Shown here one piece after another: positions 13,281-26,178 of a DNA stretch of 64,000 bases. A program made the translations under genes and the position numbers. The stretch is from Vespa crabro (Eukaryota; Arthropoda; Insecta; Hymenoptera; Vespidae). The stretch covers positions 459,501 through 523,500 of the forward strand of contig NC_060958.1 in NCBI RefSeq assembly GCF_910589235.1, read 5' to 3'. Each line of letters begins with the position of its first letter. Within the stretch, counting starts at the first letter, position 1. The notes beneath the pieces are model-generated. The model did not search any database and was not told where the DNA came from. It saw only the letters and a list, made by a program, of their open reading frames with translations.

Positions 13281-13710
13281 AACGCAAGACATCTGCCAAA
13301 ATCTCGAGACGGTTCTTTTTTGAGTTTCGTGAGTCAACAATCACATTTGCCACGTCTAACTTATTCCTAATATTCTTCTATTTGACATTATTCGAAAATA
13401 GAGGAATTCTTGTCGCAGCATAAAAAAAAGAAAAGAAAAAAAAAATAGAACAAATAATTGATCCGTGTATATACGCGTATATATATATCTGTGTCTATGT
13501 GTATGTACTTATGACAATGGTAATGCAATGTATTTATCTTTTTATAAAAATATAGAATGACATAAAGATATTTCAAAGATTACACCGATTAATTCTCATA
13601 TGTTATATCATAAACAACGTATTAAAGTTCACGTTGTAATGCGTTTATTAATGTCTAGTAAACAAGATGGAATAAGACAGAAATACAAACAGAGAGAGGG
13701 AGAGAAAGAG

Positions 13711-13716
<6 letters not shown>

Positions 13717-13788
<72 letters not shown>
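13717..13788. repeat. (GA)n microsatellite, one of the longest here
   Basis: About 36 uninterrupted AG units. Confidence 0.95.
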
Positions 13789-13790
<2 letters not shown>

Positions 13791-14740
13791 ACATGTTTAA
13801 GGTCATAAGGAAGAAATTTAGTTGAAAAAGGTTTCCATTATCCACATAGTAGGTATTTATGTATATAACTATATATTTACGTATATAAGATTGTTTACGT
13901 TGCACGTCAAATAATGCGTAATTACGCGTAATTACTCTTCACTCTGCATATCGATCGGCGGCGCTTTTATTTTTCAAGACTTTTAAAAGACTTACGATCG
14001 TCTTTGTAACATCTATCAACATTATCGTTATTGATCGATAAAACTATAATATGTTCGTCCTTGAAAATACTAAGATTGTCGAAGGTTGATCTTAGTTAAT
14101 GAAATGACACAAATTTTTCTTAAATTAATCCACGAAAGCGTAATCATTATAATCGTTACAATGTTAATTTAATAATATCGTATATAAGAATAGGAAGTAT
14201 TGTAATTATTTATTATTAGATCGTTACATAATTTCTATTCGTATTAATTCGAATATCATACTAATTCATTCAAATTTCTATTAACTATTAAAATCTCGAT
14301 TAATTATATCGTGAGTTTCATTATTATTGTGTATTTCTATTATTTACATGTAAATAAACAAAGGAAATCTTATAATGAAATAAATCATTCGTAAAGTTTA
14401 TTTAATTATTTCGTATAAATGATAAAATGAAGATATTTTTCATCATTGATAATATTTTCTTTTAATTTCCTTCTATTGAAATATTTTTTATCGTTCTTAC
14501 GCTTCCGTAATTAAATACTTCTTATTTGAAACATTTATTCGAACATATCTTACGTGATACTCTCTCTTTCTCTCTCCCACTTTATCTATCTCTTTCTCTA
14601 TTTTAAATTCCCATAGAATCGATGAAATTATCCGTTGATAGGAACATAGCACTATGAGGTAATCGACCAGTCGATACCGCGAGGAAGCCCTTTATTATTA
14701 ACTAACCACATTTTGCATAACATTTTCGTGGCCGCTTCAG

Positions 14741-14869
14741 GTCGATGACTTCACTGAGCTCTCTCAAATACTCGTTCGTTGCATACTCACCAAAAAGGAA
14801 AAGGAAAGAGAGACGAACTTTCTCAATGTTTCATCGAGTAGCTCCACGATGGAAGAGAATCCAATCGAG
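14741..14869 (+). other. Candidate internal exon, unidentified plus-strand gene
   Basis: Acceptor cgtggccgcttcag ends at 14740; donor ATCGAG|gtaagc begins at 14870. The 129 bases are open in two frames: phase 0/0 reads VDDFTELSQILVRC...TMEENPIE (43 codons), and another frame starts at ATG 14745 (MTSLSSLKYSFVAYSPKRKR...). Both splice sites are good, but no flanking exon or homology is recognisable. Confidence 0.25.
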
Positions 14870-15009
14870 GTAAGCAGCTACTGGAAAATCTAAAGGGATT
14901 AGAATTTAAGATAAGACCGATAGAGTTTTTATTCGATAATGATTTTTTTTTTATTTATTTATTTTTCCTCTTTTCTTTTTTTTTTTTACACACACACATA
15001 TACATACAT

Positions 15010-15640
15010 GTCTCATCAGTTTTTACTTATTCTTGCTTTTAATTCTTTTTTTTTTTTTTTTTCTTTGTTTTGATCAGATCTTCAGATTCATCAGATAATA
15101 ATTCTTTCCAAATTAGAATTGTCTTATATTCGATGCAATTAAATAATTGAAATATAGGATCGTATATAATGATAGTCCATATGTATATATATATTATTAT
15201 ATCAATAAAAAGAATCGATTCAAGTTATATATTTTTAATAAATATAAACAATTACATTGAGAGATTAGATTTTTAGATTTAAATTAGATTTTTATTATTA
15301 TTATATATATATATATATATGTCTCTTCAATTTTTATTTATTCTTACTTTGAATTCTTTTTTTTTTTTTGTTTTGTTCAGATCTTCAGATTCATCAGATA
15401 ATAATTCTTTCCAAATTAGAATTGTCTTATATTCGATGCAATTAAATAATTGAAATATAGGATCATCTATAGTGCTATTCCATATGTATTCATAATAAAT
15501 ATATTTATAGTAATATATATTATATCAGCAAAAGGAATCGATTCAATTTATATATTTTAAATAAGTATAAACAATTACATTGAGAGATTAGATTTTTAGA
15601 TTTAAATTAGATTTTTTTTATTATATATATATATATATAC
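15010..15640. repeat. Tandem duplication, about 311-bp unit, two copies
   Basis: Copy 1 (15010-15320) and copy 2 (15321-about 15640) share long identical blocks, including cagatcttcagattcatcag and the following ataattctttccaaattag stretch, and end in the same (AT)n tract. Differences are small substitutions plus length changes in the poly(T) and AT tracts. This is a local tandem duplication with no coding content. Confidence 0.9.
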
Positions 15641-15919
15641 ATATAACATTCTGAAAGTCGATTAGCACGAACTAAGAAGACTTCTTGGGCTTCGTTCCAT
15701 TTAATCTGTCCACTATGGCAGAGAAAGAATAAGAGGAAGAAAAGAAGAACTAACGAACTGGTTCACTGTCAAGCAACTTGCTTTTGACGGGAACAAATCG
15801 CCTTCCTGAATGTCGGCGACCGAGAAAACTGAACTCGATTCTATACCGGGAATATAACATGGAAAAGGGAAACGAGATTTCTTATGAAAGTGGAAGCGAA
15901 TTCTTCGAGAAAAAGATTA

Positions 15920-15960
15920 AGAAAGGAAAGGAAAGGAAAGGAAAGGAAAGGAAAGAAAAG
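15920..15960. repeat. (GGAAA)n pentanucleotide repeat
   Basis: About seven units of ggaaa in tandem. Confidence 0.9.
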
Positions 15961-16233
15961 TAAACGAAAGGAAAGGACCCCTTTTTTTTTGAAGACTTTT
16001 TGATCATTTATTTAAACTTTTAGAAAAAAGAAAAAAAAAAAAGAAAAAAAAATAAAAAAGCAAACACTTCGATCAATACCGTTCGAAGTCGAAGATAAAT
16101 CTACGTCATATTTCGTAATGACTATAATTATATTAGAGAACTTTTATAAACAAAGTAAATATCGAAGTTTATACGATATTGTACATCGTTATATGAATAT
16201 ATAATAGCACCGTAACAATTTTACCTATGTAAT

Positions 16234-16240
<7 letters not shown>

Positions 16241-16280
<40 letters not shown>
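16241..16280. repeat. (TAA)n microsatellite
   Basis: About 13 perfect units. Confidence 0.93.
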
Positions 16281-16282
<2 letters not shown>

Positions 16283-16642
16283 GAAATCTTTATAACCCAT
16301 ACGAGTTATCTTTATGTTAGATGCTTGAATAAATTATCGTCGAATTTTTTTATCTCGTATCTATCTATCGATTTTTTATTATAAACAAGGAAGTGAAAGG
16401 TATTGTTCTTAAGTATTCGAAACACGTTTAAACTTTGTTATCATAATAATGAAAGTTTCTCAACTTCTCTTATTTATAATCGAATTGTTAATATATGACG
16501 TTTATATTATATCTTTATTATCTATTTATCAATGTTTCACTTTTACCGGAAATCAAAAGAAATGGGATTTAAATCCTTAACGAAATGTAAATTATCAAGA
16601 AATCTCTTAATTATAGATTTCCCAATTAAAACTGAATACTTT

Positions 16643-16689
<47 letters not shown>

Positions 16690-17155
16690 TTTTTAAATCG
16701 TTTATGTCTTATTAATTTGAGAGTTCTTCATTATAACAATCTCAATTCAGAATGAAATTCATCTATCTGGCAGTTAACCAAATTCTTCTAAAGATAGTAC
16801 AAACAAATAACATCAATAAGAATCCATCTTGATAAAGTAGCACATTCTATAATAAAGATTGACGTAATCATTGTTGGTATTATTGAAATTTTATGATTAT
16901 CTATATTACAACAAGTGAAGAGACATCTGAAAAAACATATGTCTTATCTATCAACGAACGATTGAAAGAGAGATTTATTATTAATAAAAGAAAAAAAAAA
17001 GAAGAATTAAAAATTGCACCGAGAAAAAATTATATTTCCATTATTCTTCCACTTATCTTAATCATTTTCGTTAATATATTTATTTCATTAATATATTTGT
17101 CAGTAAAATATATAAATATTATCATTCAAATATCCGATTATCATTTAAATATTAT

Positions 17156-17157
17156 TA

Positions 17158-17207
<50 letters not shown>
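17156..17207. repeat. (ATT)n microsatellite
   Basis: About 17 units, followed by imperfect repeats. Confidence 0.93.
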
Positions 17208-17208
<1 letters not shown>

Positions 17209-17454
17209 ATTATTGTTATTGTTATACGTAGATATTTACATAGAAAAACAAAAAAATTATATATAATACCTGTTCTATTTGTTCCATATGGTTAGTTATT
17301 ATCGTACAACGAAATCAATGGAATCGTACGAGATGCTTTTGGATTCTATGCCAAAGAAAGGAATTTTGTATAAAGAGGCATCTCGAGAAGGAGCTGCTCC
17401 ATCTTTCCCAACAATTTCGATGTCATTGGCTGTCACAATTGGAGGAGGTCAGGG

Positions 17455-17459
<5 letters not shown>

Positions 17460-17502
<43 letters not shown>
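17460..17502. repeat. (CT)n microsatellite
   Basis: About 21 units at the 3' side of a less AT-rich island (17280-17460). Confidence 0.95.
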
Positions 17503-17506
<4 letters not shown>

Positions 17507-19733
17507 CTCTCATTTTTTCTTCTTTCATCAGACTCGAGCAGAAAGAGTCATCGGGTCGTCGAGTTTTCCGTCGCATCAGCTGACCTACCTGTTCCTTTCC
17601 CGGCGAGTTGTAAGTACCGCGAAGAGAAACAAAAAGAATAAAGAAAAAAGAATAGAAATAAACGCAAAGACAGATACCATTATTTATCCGTCCTTTTCTT
17701 TTATCTCACGTGAAACTTTTTGATTAATGCACGCACTTCTTCACCCATCGCAGAAGTTATCCTTCTTCCATCTTCGAGAAAAACGAATATCGATCCATTT
17801 TTATGGATCGTATCGATCGTTACTATTTTTAAATTCATCGAATCAACTATTTTCTATTTTTTCTTTTTCTTTCTTTCTTTTTCTATTTTTTCTTTTTGTT
17901 TTTTCTTTCTTTTTTTCTTCTCTTCCTTTCGTTCCTGGGATATCTAATGCGAATAGTTACGTTAATGCAAAGGACTATCATCCAATTGTTGTATGTTTTG
18001 AATTCATCGATCGATTCAAATATTTTATTGATCTATATTTATGTGTATGTGCGTGCGTGTATGTATGTATAAATATAGTGTGTGTGTGTGTGTGTGCGCG
18101 CGTGGTTGATCTCACATTTCGCGTTTTATATCTTGAAATATTAATCCTTTCTGCAAGTAGGTTATCCGAGATTGTGGTTTTATGCGGTGGGAAAATAAGA
18201 GATAAGCTATCTTTTCTTTTGTCATCAAAGGAAATTTCTAACAATAAGTAGGAGAAAATTTATGCTAAAAAGAGATCGCATCTTTCTTTCTTTTTTTCAT
18301 TCAAAAACTGTTCGATTTTTCTTATGAAAAAAATGATTTTTAATCAGGATTTAAATTGGATGACAATATGAGAAATTGTATTTATTTAATAATTGCAATG
18401 TAATTTTTTGTTTTCTTATCAGAACATATTTTCTTTCTTCGTTGCTTATAGACATATATATATATATATATAAAATTTATATAATATTGTAATAATTATA
18501 TATACAATTATACGTAAGACGAATAAACATGTAATAAATTGATTTTAATGTTTCAAAAGTGTGTATATATATATATACTATAAAATTTGTTGTTATATAT
18601 TCGAAGATATAAATTATAAAAAACAAAAGACAAATATTTACAATACTAAAGATAAATATTTATTTTATAATTTCTATATAAATATATTGTTTATCAATGA
18701 AGACTTCTTTGATTGAATATATCGAATATTCAATTCGTCGAGTTCAAAATGATCGAGTGAAGTAATGTAACTCAAGAAGAGTCAAGAAGCGGGTTAAAAA
18801 GTCGACATACCGAAACGATCGTTCGTTGCTTCGGGCTACGGACGAAAGTGACTCAAGAGATTGTTTCGTTGTTAATTAAATGCGTTTTAAATGACGATAC
18901 GATTCGAATAAATCCCACGAAAGAATATTTCTTTTTGAACGGTGCCGATCTTACAACGATTTTCGAATTCTTCAAGCGATTTTTCTTCAAAATTAAGACG
19001 AAGAAAAGAAAATATATTTTCTTCTACGTTATAAATCATAAAAGGAGACTTTAATGATTTGTCATAAGTCGATAATATCATCTCCATTATTGTCTAACGT
19101 CATTATTGAAAATTGCTTTCTCAAATTTATTTTATCGAATGATATTTAATCGATTATATAATCAATCGTATATAAAAATTAACATTTATCTTTTTATTTT
19201 TTCTTGATTTATATTTTCGAATATATAAAAACATATATATATATATATATATTGAAACATTGAAAGCCAAATTATTAAATCTTAATTCGTTTTACGTATA
19301 CGTATATAAAATAATTCAAACGTTTATATATTTCTCCTGAGAACGAAACAAGTTTTTCTCCTTGTTGATACGGTGAATTCCATGAATGGAAAAATACTCG
19401 TGACAATATTTTGATTTTAACTTTCGCGATGTATCACGTATGTGATTGATCGAATGAATATTCGATTCGATTCGAAAAATGCAAAGGCATATATATATAT
19501 ATATATATATAGACATGCAATGTAAAATGTATTTACATATGGATGCACATTTCTTATTGAAACGTTTCGATCTTCTTTCAGAACGATACTATTTCATATC
19601 TTTAATTATTTATAATATTTATACTCGATACATAATTAACTCGATATTTCTTATATACATACATATATATATATATATATACACATAATGTATTTACAAG
19701 TTTTATAGCGAGGGTTAAGGTTATTTAAAATGT

Positions 19734-19778
<45 letters not shown>

Positions 19779-20100
19779 GGGAGAGAAACGACGACACGTC
19801 AGTTTGAAATTACCGACAAAGAAGAATCATTACGAACTTAAGAGAAACGTTTAATCGTCAAAGCAATCAAGACTCAGAAGCTTTAGCTCGTAAAACGTGT
19901 TGGTTAAGACTACCATCCTTTAAGAACGCGTTAATACATTTAATATTTACTTATTCCTACGTTGATTATTGTACGTATTCTATAGACATAATATGTTTCG
20001 TTATATAACGACGTTTCAACGTAGACTTTCGTATGTATATTTTATTTCTCACCTAACTTCTTCCTATTTTCTTATTCCTTTTTTTTCTCTCTTTCTCTTC

Positions 20101-20106
<6 letters not shown>

Positions 20107-20148
<42 letters not shown>
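20107..20148. repeat. (ATT)n microsatellite
   Basis: About 14 perfect units. Confidence 0.93.
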
Positions 20149-20943
20149 TTTCTTATTTTCCATCTTCTTCGTATTTTATTATTATTTCTTTTATTAATAT
20201 CAATTCGATTTACTAATTGATTCATAATTAACGATAATCCCGTTAAAACATGAAAATCCCGTCGTTACATGAAAATGATTGTTTAACGTTTAATTCAATA
20301 TTATTAATTATTGATATTAATCAGCAATTAATTGCGAACACCGTAGGAATTACATTATGTCAAGAAATAATTGATATAATGAATCAGAAATGATTTCATT
20401 ACAATTCCTACGAACTATATTATTATTATTATTATTGTTGTTATTATATATTACAAAGTAACATTTCGAATCGATTCCAAAGAAAAATCAGGGATTTTCG
20501 ATTGCGATAGTGCGACTGTCATCGGGACTTTTCTTTCGTGTTACTGTAAAAAAAAAAAAAAAAAAAAGAAAGAAAAAAGAAAAAAGAAAAAGAAAGAAAA
20601 GAAAAGAAGAAGAAAGAAAAAGGGGAGGAAGAAAAGAAAAAAGAAAAAAAAAAAAGGGAAAAAAACATGGAATGAAAAAGGCGTGCGCGTGAAAGAGACG
20701 ATATAGTCGGACGCACACGCGTTCGTAGCCCTAGCGTGCGATTTTATTGTTCGATGTCGGTGCACGATAAAAGTGCAAGGTGTATAATTTTCTCTCTCTC
20801 GTTTCTCCCTCGCCCTTTATATTCCATATACGTAAGGAGGCGTTACCACGAGCGAACGAAAAGGAATATGTCAGGGACTCCTCTGCAAATCCAATTGCAT
20901 CGACGAGAATCTCTATTGAATCGTTGAGACAGAGAACAGATAA

Positions 20944-20993
<50 letters not shown>

Positions 20994-20996
<3 letters not shown>

Positions 20997-21128
20997 CTTT
21001 TGATCATGCCCTAAATCAATACGATATATTACGATTATACATCGTATCTATTTTATTTAATATAAAAAATTTTATTTAATGTACATTTTCCCTATTGTTA
21101 TAAGTTTAATTTAAAAAGGAAAAAAAAT

Positions 21129-21181
<53 letters not shown>

Positions 21182-21342
21182 AATTAAACAATGAAAATTG
21201 ATTTAATATCAGTCTTCAATTACATATATGAATTTATATATTAATATTAAAATGAATTCATATAGTTCAACTTTTGTTGTCTCTCTATCTTCGTCTCTCT
21301 ATCTGTTATCGTTTGACCGTATTTCTGTCTCTTTCTATCACT

Positions 21343-21384
<42 letters not shown>

Positions 21385-21664
21385 CAGTTTCTCAATGATT
21401 TTTATTCCTTTCCTTTCTAACCGTCTCTTTCTACTCTTATTTTCAAACGATTTCTACGATTTCTGACTGCAGAATCTAAAAAAAGACAGTAAGGAAACAG
21501 CTTATATATTTTTCTTTTGATCATGCGAACGATCAATAGGATATATTCCAAGTATATATCGTATCTATTTTATTTAATGTAGAAAATTTTATTTAATGTA
21601 GATAATATTTTTGCTAGTGTTATAAGTTTAATTTAATAGGAGAAAAAAAGGGGAAAAAAAAATA

Positions 21665-21699
<35 letters not shown>

Positions 21700-21867
21700 A
21701 TTAAACGAACAAGATAGATTTAAAGTAAGTCTTCAATTATTTATATATTGAATATATATAATGAATTTATATAATGAATTCGAGTAGTACAACTTTTGTT
21801 GTGTCTCTATTTTCGTTTCTCTATCTGTTACTATTTGACCGTATTTCTGTCTCTTTCTGTAGCACTG

Positions 21868-21908
<41 letters not shown>

Positions 21909-22049
21909 CTCTATCTCTATCTCTATCTCTATCTCTTTCTCTCCTTCTTCAGTTTCTCTACAATTTTTATTCCTTTCCTCTCTAACCCTCAATCGTCTCT
22001 TTCTACTCTTATTTCCAACCATTTCTACGATTTCTGACTGCAGAATCTA
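20994..22049. repeat. Tandem duplication, about 0.5-kb unit, two copies
   Basis: Copy 1 (20994-21477) and copy 2 (21512-22049) share the order ttcttttgatcatgc, a ttatttaatgta block, a trinucleotide array, gaaattaaac, a CT array, and cgatttctgactgcagaatc at the end. The trinucleotide array is (TAA)n in copy 1 and (ATG)n in copy 2. Non-coding. Confidence 0.88.
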
Positions 22050-22259
22050 GGAAAAGGAGAAGAAGAAGGGAAGATGAGATTGAGGATGAGGATGAGGAAG
22101 AGGATGAGGATGAGGAGGAGGAGGAGGAGGAGGAGGAGTCTCGCAATTTCCTCCGGTGGACGCTTATCCGATTGGAAATTGCACAGCAAAAACTTGAGAT
22201 CGTTGCACCCTACATCGTACTACGCTGTTAACTTGGTCCAGAATGAACGAGTAAGACAG

Positions 22260-22316
<57 letters not shown>

Positions 22317-22402
22317 AAAAGAAGTCAGAACGTTCTTCGAATTTATAGTTCTCCGATTGCAAGGAAGAATAGTACATATATGTATGTATGTATCTATGTA
22401 TC

Positions 22403-22448
<46 letters not shown>

Positions 22449-22673
22449 CCTATATATACAACCTATGTAGTATGCGTAGGTAGATACCTAAAGATAGCAT
22501 CAGAGAAAAGATTCTTTTCGTTCGGTGAAAATGGTACCTAAGGTTCTCATGTCCTCTCACGATTTGCCTGATCGAACGAATAAAAATGGTGGCTGGCTAT
22601 TCTTATCATTCATCGGCAAAATGACAATTCGAGTTAACCGAATAGAATCATCCGCTATGAGAATTTATTTCTG

Positions 22674-22680
<7 letters not shown>

Positions 22681-22733
<53 letters not shown>
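22681..22733. repeat. (GA)n microsatellite
   Basis: About 26 units, then gaagagag. Confidence 0.95.
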
Positions 22734-22737
<4 letters not shown>

Positions 22738-23989
22738 GAGAGAATGTATTCATTTCTATGATATTTTTTGTAAAGATTATATGATACATCGATTATATGT
22801 TCATTAATGGGAATGATGGATTATCATAATGAAGATTTTTACGATTATTGAAATATGTTGGAAATTAATTTTTATGTCAGATTAATGGAGAATTTATTTA
22901 TCATATTTTTAAATAAAATTAATAATGATTTATTTCCGAGGAAAACAATTTATTTCATTCGACGAAACGACGTTATGGTTATCTCCATTCAGGATTTTTT
23001 CTTCTTTTCTTTTTTTTTATTTTTATTTATTTATTTTTTTTTTCTGTTTTCTTTTCCTTTAAATGGAATAAGACAACAAAAACCTTCAACAGAATAAGAC
23101 AAAGAATATTTTCATATGATAGAAAGAAAAATGATTTTACTAATATAATTCTTGCGAAAGATTCGTTGATAAGTTAAAATCATCTAGATAGACTTTCAAA
23201 TGAAACTATCTCTTTCTCTCTTTCTCTCATGTAATCTGACGATTCGCCCTCGAAAATAATTGCCAATCTTAAACGAAAATCGACCCTCTTCTCTTGAGAC
23301 GGGCGTTAAGACTATAATTAAAAAAAAAAAAAAAAAAAGAGAAAAGAAAAAAGAAAAAGAAAAGAGAATATATCAGCCACCGAGCCCATAAATCTTTAGC
23401 GCTTTCCCTCTCGTAATTCGTAAATCATCGTAAATTTTCATCATATGAAAATTTTAAAAATTCGATGTTTTGTAAAATGAACGATTAATTTCTACTTAAT
23501 CGATTAATTTCCATTTAAATCAAAATCAATCGCTACTCATCGATCTCATCTGGTTTATCGATAAATCGAAGGAAAATAAAAAAAAGAAAAGAGAAAAAGA
23601 AAAAAGTATAAAAAATATGAAAAGAAAAACAAAAAAAAAAAAAACAAAAAAAAACAAAAAAAAAAAGAAAAGAAAAAAAAGAAATACTAAAAGAGAAGAA
23701 GTAAACGGATCGGGCCAATTACACGTAATTACAACGTTTGTCGTAAATCTACGCGACTTCCAGCGCAGATTTACGGCTCGTTTTTGCGTCGAATGGAGTT
23801 GCAAGTTTGTGTCTGGGAAAAAAGGTCAAGTATATACGTATACACATATACCATATACATATTGCGCACATAAATACGTATGAACGTAGTAGAAGTTGTA
23901 AAGGGTGCGTATGAGGGCGAGTCGGAACGCATCTTTAAGAACATGTTCTTGACCTAGTTTCTATTATCGACTCTTTTTTGTATATACGC

Positions 23990-24290
23990 ACCAGCAATTA
24001 TAATATATACATACATATACATACATACATACATGTATATATATATATATATAGCATTACATTACGTGTGTATATAAATATTTATATATTTATATTTATA
24101 CTGTATTATAATATATGTAATATATGTAAATATATATTTAATTATTTAATTATATAAAATATAATTAGTATATATACAGTATATTGTATTAGTATATTAT
24201 CTGTGTTATATATAAAAAATTATATATATATATATATATAGCATAGCTTTATTTTCATATAAATATAAATATATATACACACAAACAGTT

Positions 24291-24321
<31 letters not shown>

Positions 24322-24420
24322 TGTACATTATATATTGTACAGACAGAGAGTGAGAGAAAGATAGATAGATAAATAGATAGAGAGAGTGGAGGGAGAGAGA
24401 GAGAGAGACAAAGAGAATAA
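23990..24420. repeat. Compound microsatellite block
   Basis: About 430 bases of mixed (TA)n, (CATA)n, TATATAA variants and finally (GATA)n/(GA)n. No unique sequence longer than about 20 bases. Confidence 0.85.
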
Positions 24421-25827
24421 TAATCAAATTAATTAATCAACTTATAAGTTGTTGAAAACATAAATAAGAAAGATAATTAAGTATCAACTATTACAGCTAT
24501 TTTTATCTTCTTTTTCTTCTTCTTCTTCTTCTTCTTCTTCTTCTTTTTCTTCCTTCTCTTCTTCATTTTTTTCTTTTCTTTTTCTTCACATAAACTCTAA
24601 ATTTATCTAATAAGAAACTCATTCGTCACGGTGATAAAAAAAAGGGAATGCATCGAGATTAATTTAAGCGACATCGTTGAAAGATTTATTATACGCGTGT
24701 AAGGAAAAACGACGAGAGATTGGGAAAGAGGAAGATTGTAAACACGCAATATCTCGTTCAAACAACAACGAAGATCTCATCTCGATGCATGGGTAGTTAT
24801 TCTCTCCATCTCGCTATCACGCGACTCTCGTTTCGCGCGATTTTTCACGCGCAAGTGCCATTATTGAGGCCATCTTAAACATAATCACACGCTTGGAAGA
24901 ATATTAGTGTTGACGAAGTAAATCGTATCGAATGGAAATCGATTTTTAAAAAAAAAAATAAATTTTTTTCCCATTTTTAATTCATAATTCCAATGACCGT
25001 TTCGCATAAATTAATTGAGAAATAAATTCTCTAAATTTTATGCACGTATATATATATATATATATAGATATCATTTTTTTGTTTTTATTACGATCGTAAT
25101 TTTTTTCGTTTCCTTTCTATTATGAAATAACAAAGAGAACGGTATAGACATTGAAAAAAAAAAAGAGAAAAATGAAATAAAAAGGAGAGAAATAAATAAT
25201 AAAAAAAAAAAAAAAAAAAAAAAAACGAAAAGAAAAAAAAAAAGAAAAAAAATCAAATAAAAAAGAAAAGAAAGGAATCGATCGAATAAAATCGAGAGAA
25301 AAGAACAAAAGATAGAAAGTGTCACGTAAAATAACGAGACTGAATCGTGAACTAATGTAATTACAACGATCCACGGTAAATAGGATAATTACGTTCGTGC
25401 TCGTGTACGACTTTATACGATGATTCAATTATGCTCGTAGACTTTTCTCCGATCGCGGCTAACGAGATTATTAGAAGGTACGTGCGAATTTCTTTTTCAC
25501 CTCGTGAAAAGGGAAAACTGACTGATCGTTAGTTGTAGAAAGAAAACTAGGTGAAAGAGGAAAGAAAATGAAAAGAAAAATGAAACTCCGCCGTTACTTT
25601 TCACTTCTATTAATTTATTATAACGTTTATATTAATTATTTTAATATTTCTCAAATATCACGCGACTTCTTTGTTCTAAACTTTTTTTTTGTTTCTTTTT
25701 TTTTTTTTCTTTATGTTTGTTTGTTTGTTTGTTTTTTTTGTTTTTTTACGAGGAAACATGATTAAAGCGGTGCGTACGTATAGAAGAAAAAAGAAAAGAA
25801 AGAAAGAAAAATGAAGAACAAAAAAAT

Positions 25828-26178
25828 TGCTTGATATATTTGAAAACATCATTATTCTCTCGTTAAAATAAATGATTAAAAATTGGACTTGAACAGTTTT
25901 TTTTCTTTTTAATCTCTCTTTCTCGCGTCAGTATATAAATACATGTGTGCGAGTTTGTAGAAAAGAAAAAAACGAAAAGAAAAAAAAAAAAAAAAAAAAA
26001 AAAACAAAAAGAAAAAACAAAAAGAAAGAACAAAAGCAAAGAAATTATTTTGAAATATTTGAAAAAGCATTCTCTCGTTAAAATAAATGATTAAAAATCG
26101 GACTTGAACTGTTTTCTCCCTCTCTCCCTCTCCCTCTCTCTCTCTCTCTCTCGTGTCAGCAGCTTTTTTAATACATTT
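25828..26178. repeat. Duplicated 120-130 bp segment, two copies
   Basis: Segments 25828-25944 and 26048-26178 share ctctcgttaaaataaatgat, then a ggacttgaac block and a C/T tract ending in gtcag. An A-rich spacer lies between them. The second copy has an expanded CT tract. Confidence 0.8.

Noticed and set aside
13187..13423. Frames rich in alternating Arg and Glu
   Set aside because: Artefact of (GA)n translated as RE repeats. The same applies to 13600-13905, 22074-22541 and 44276-44935.
22380..22480. acaacctatgtagtatgcgtagg resembling a let-7 antisense sequence
   Set aside because: Too many mismatches to the conserved let-7 core and no hairpin partner.
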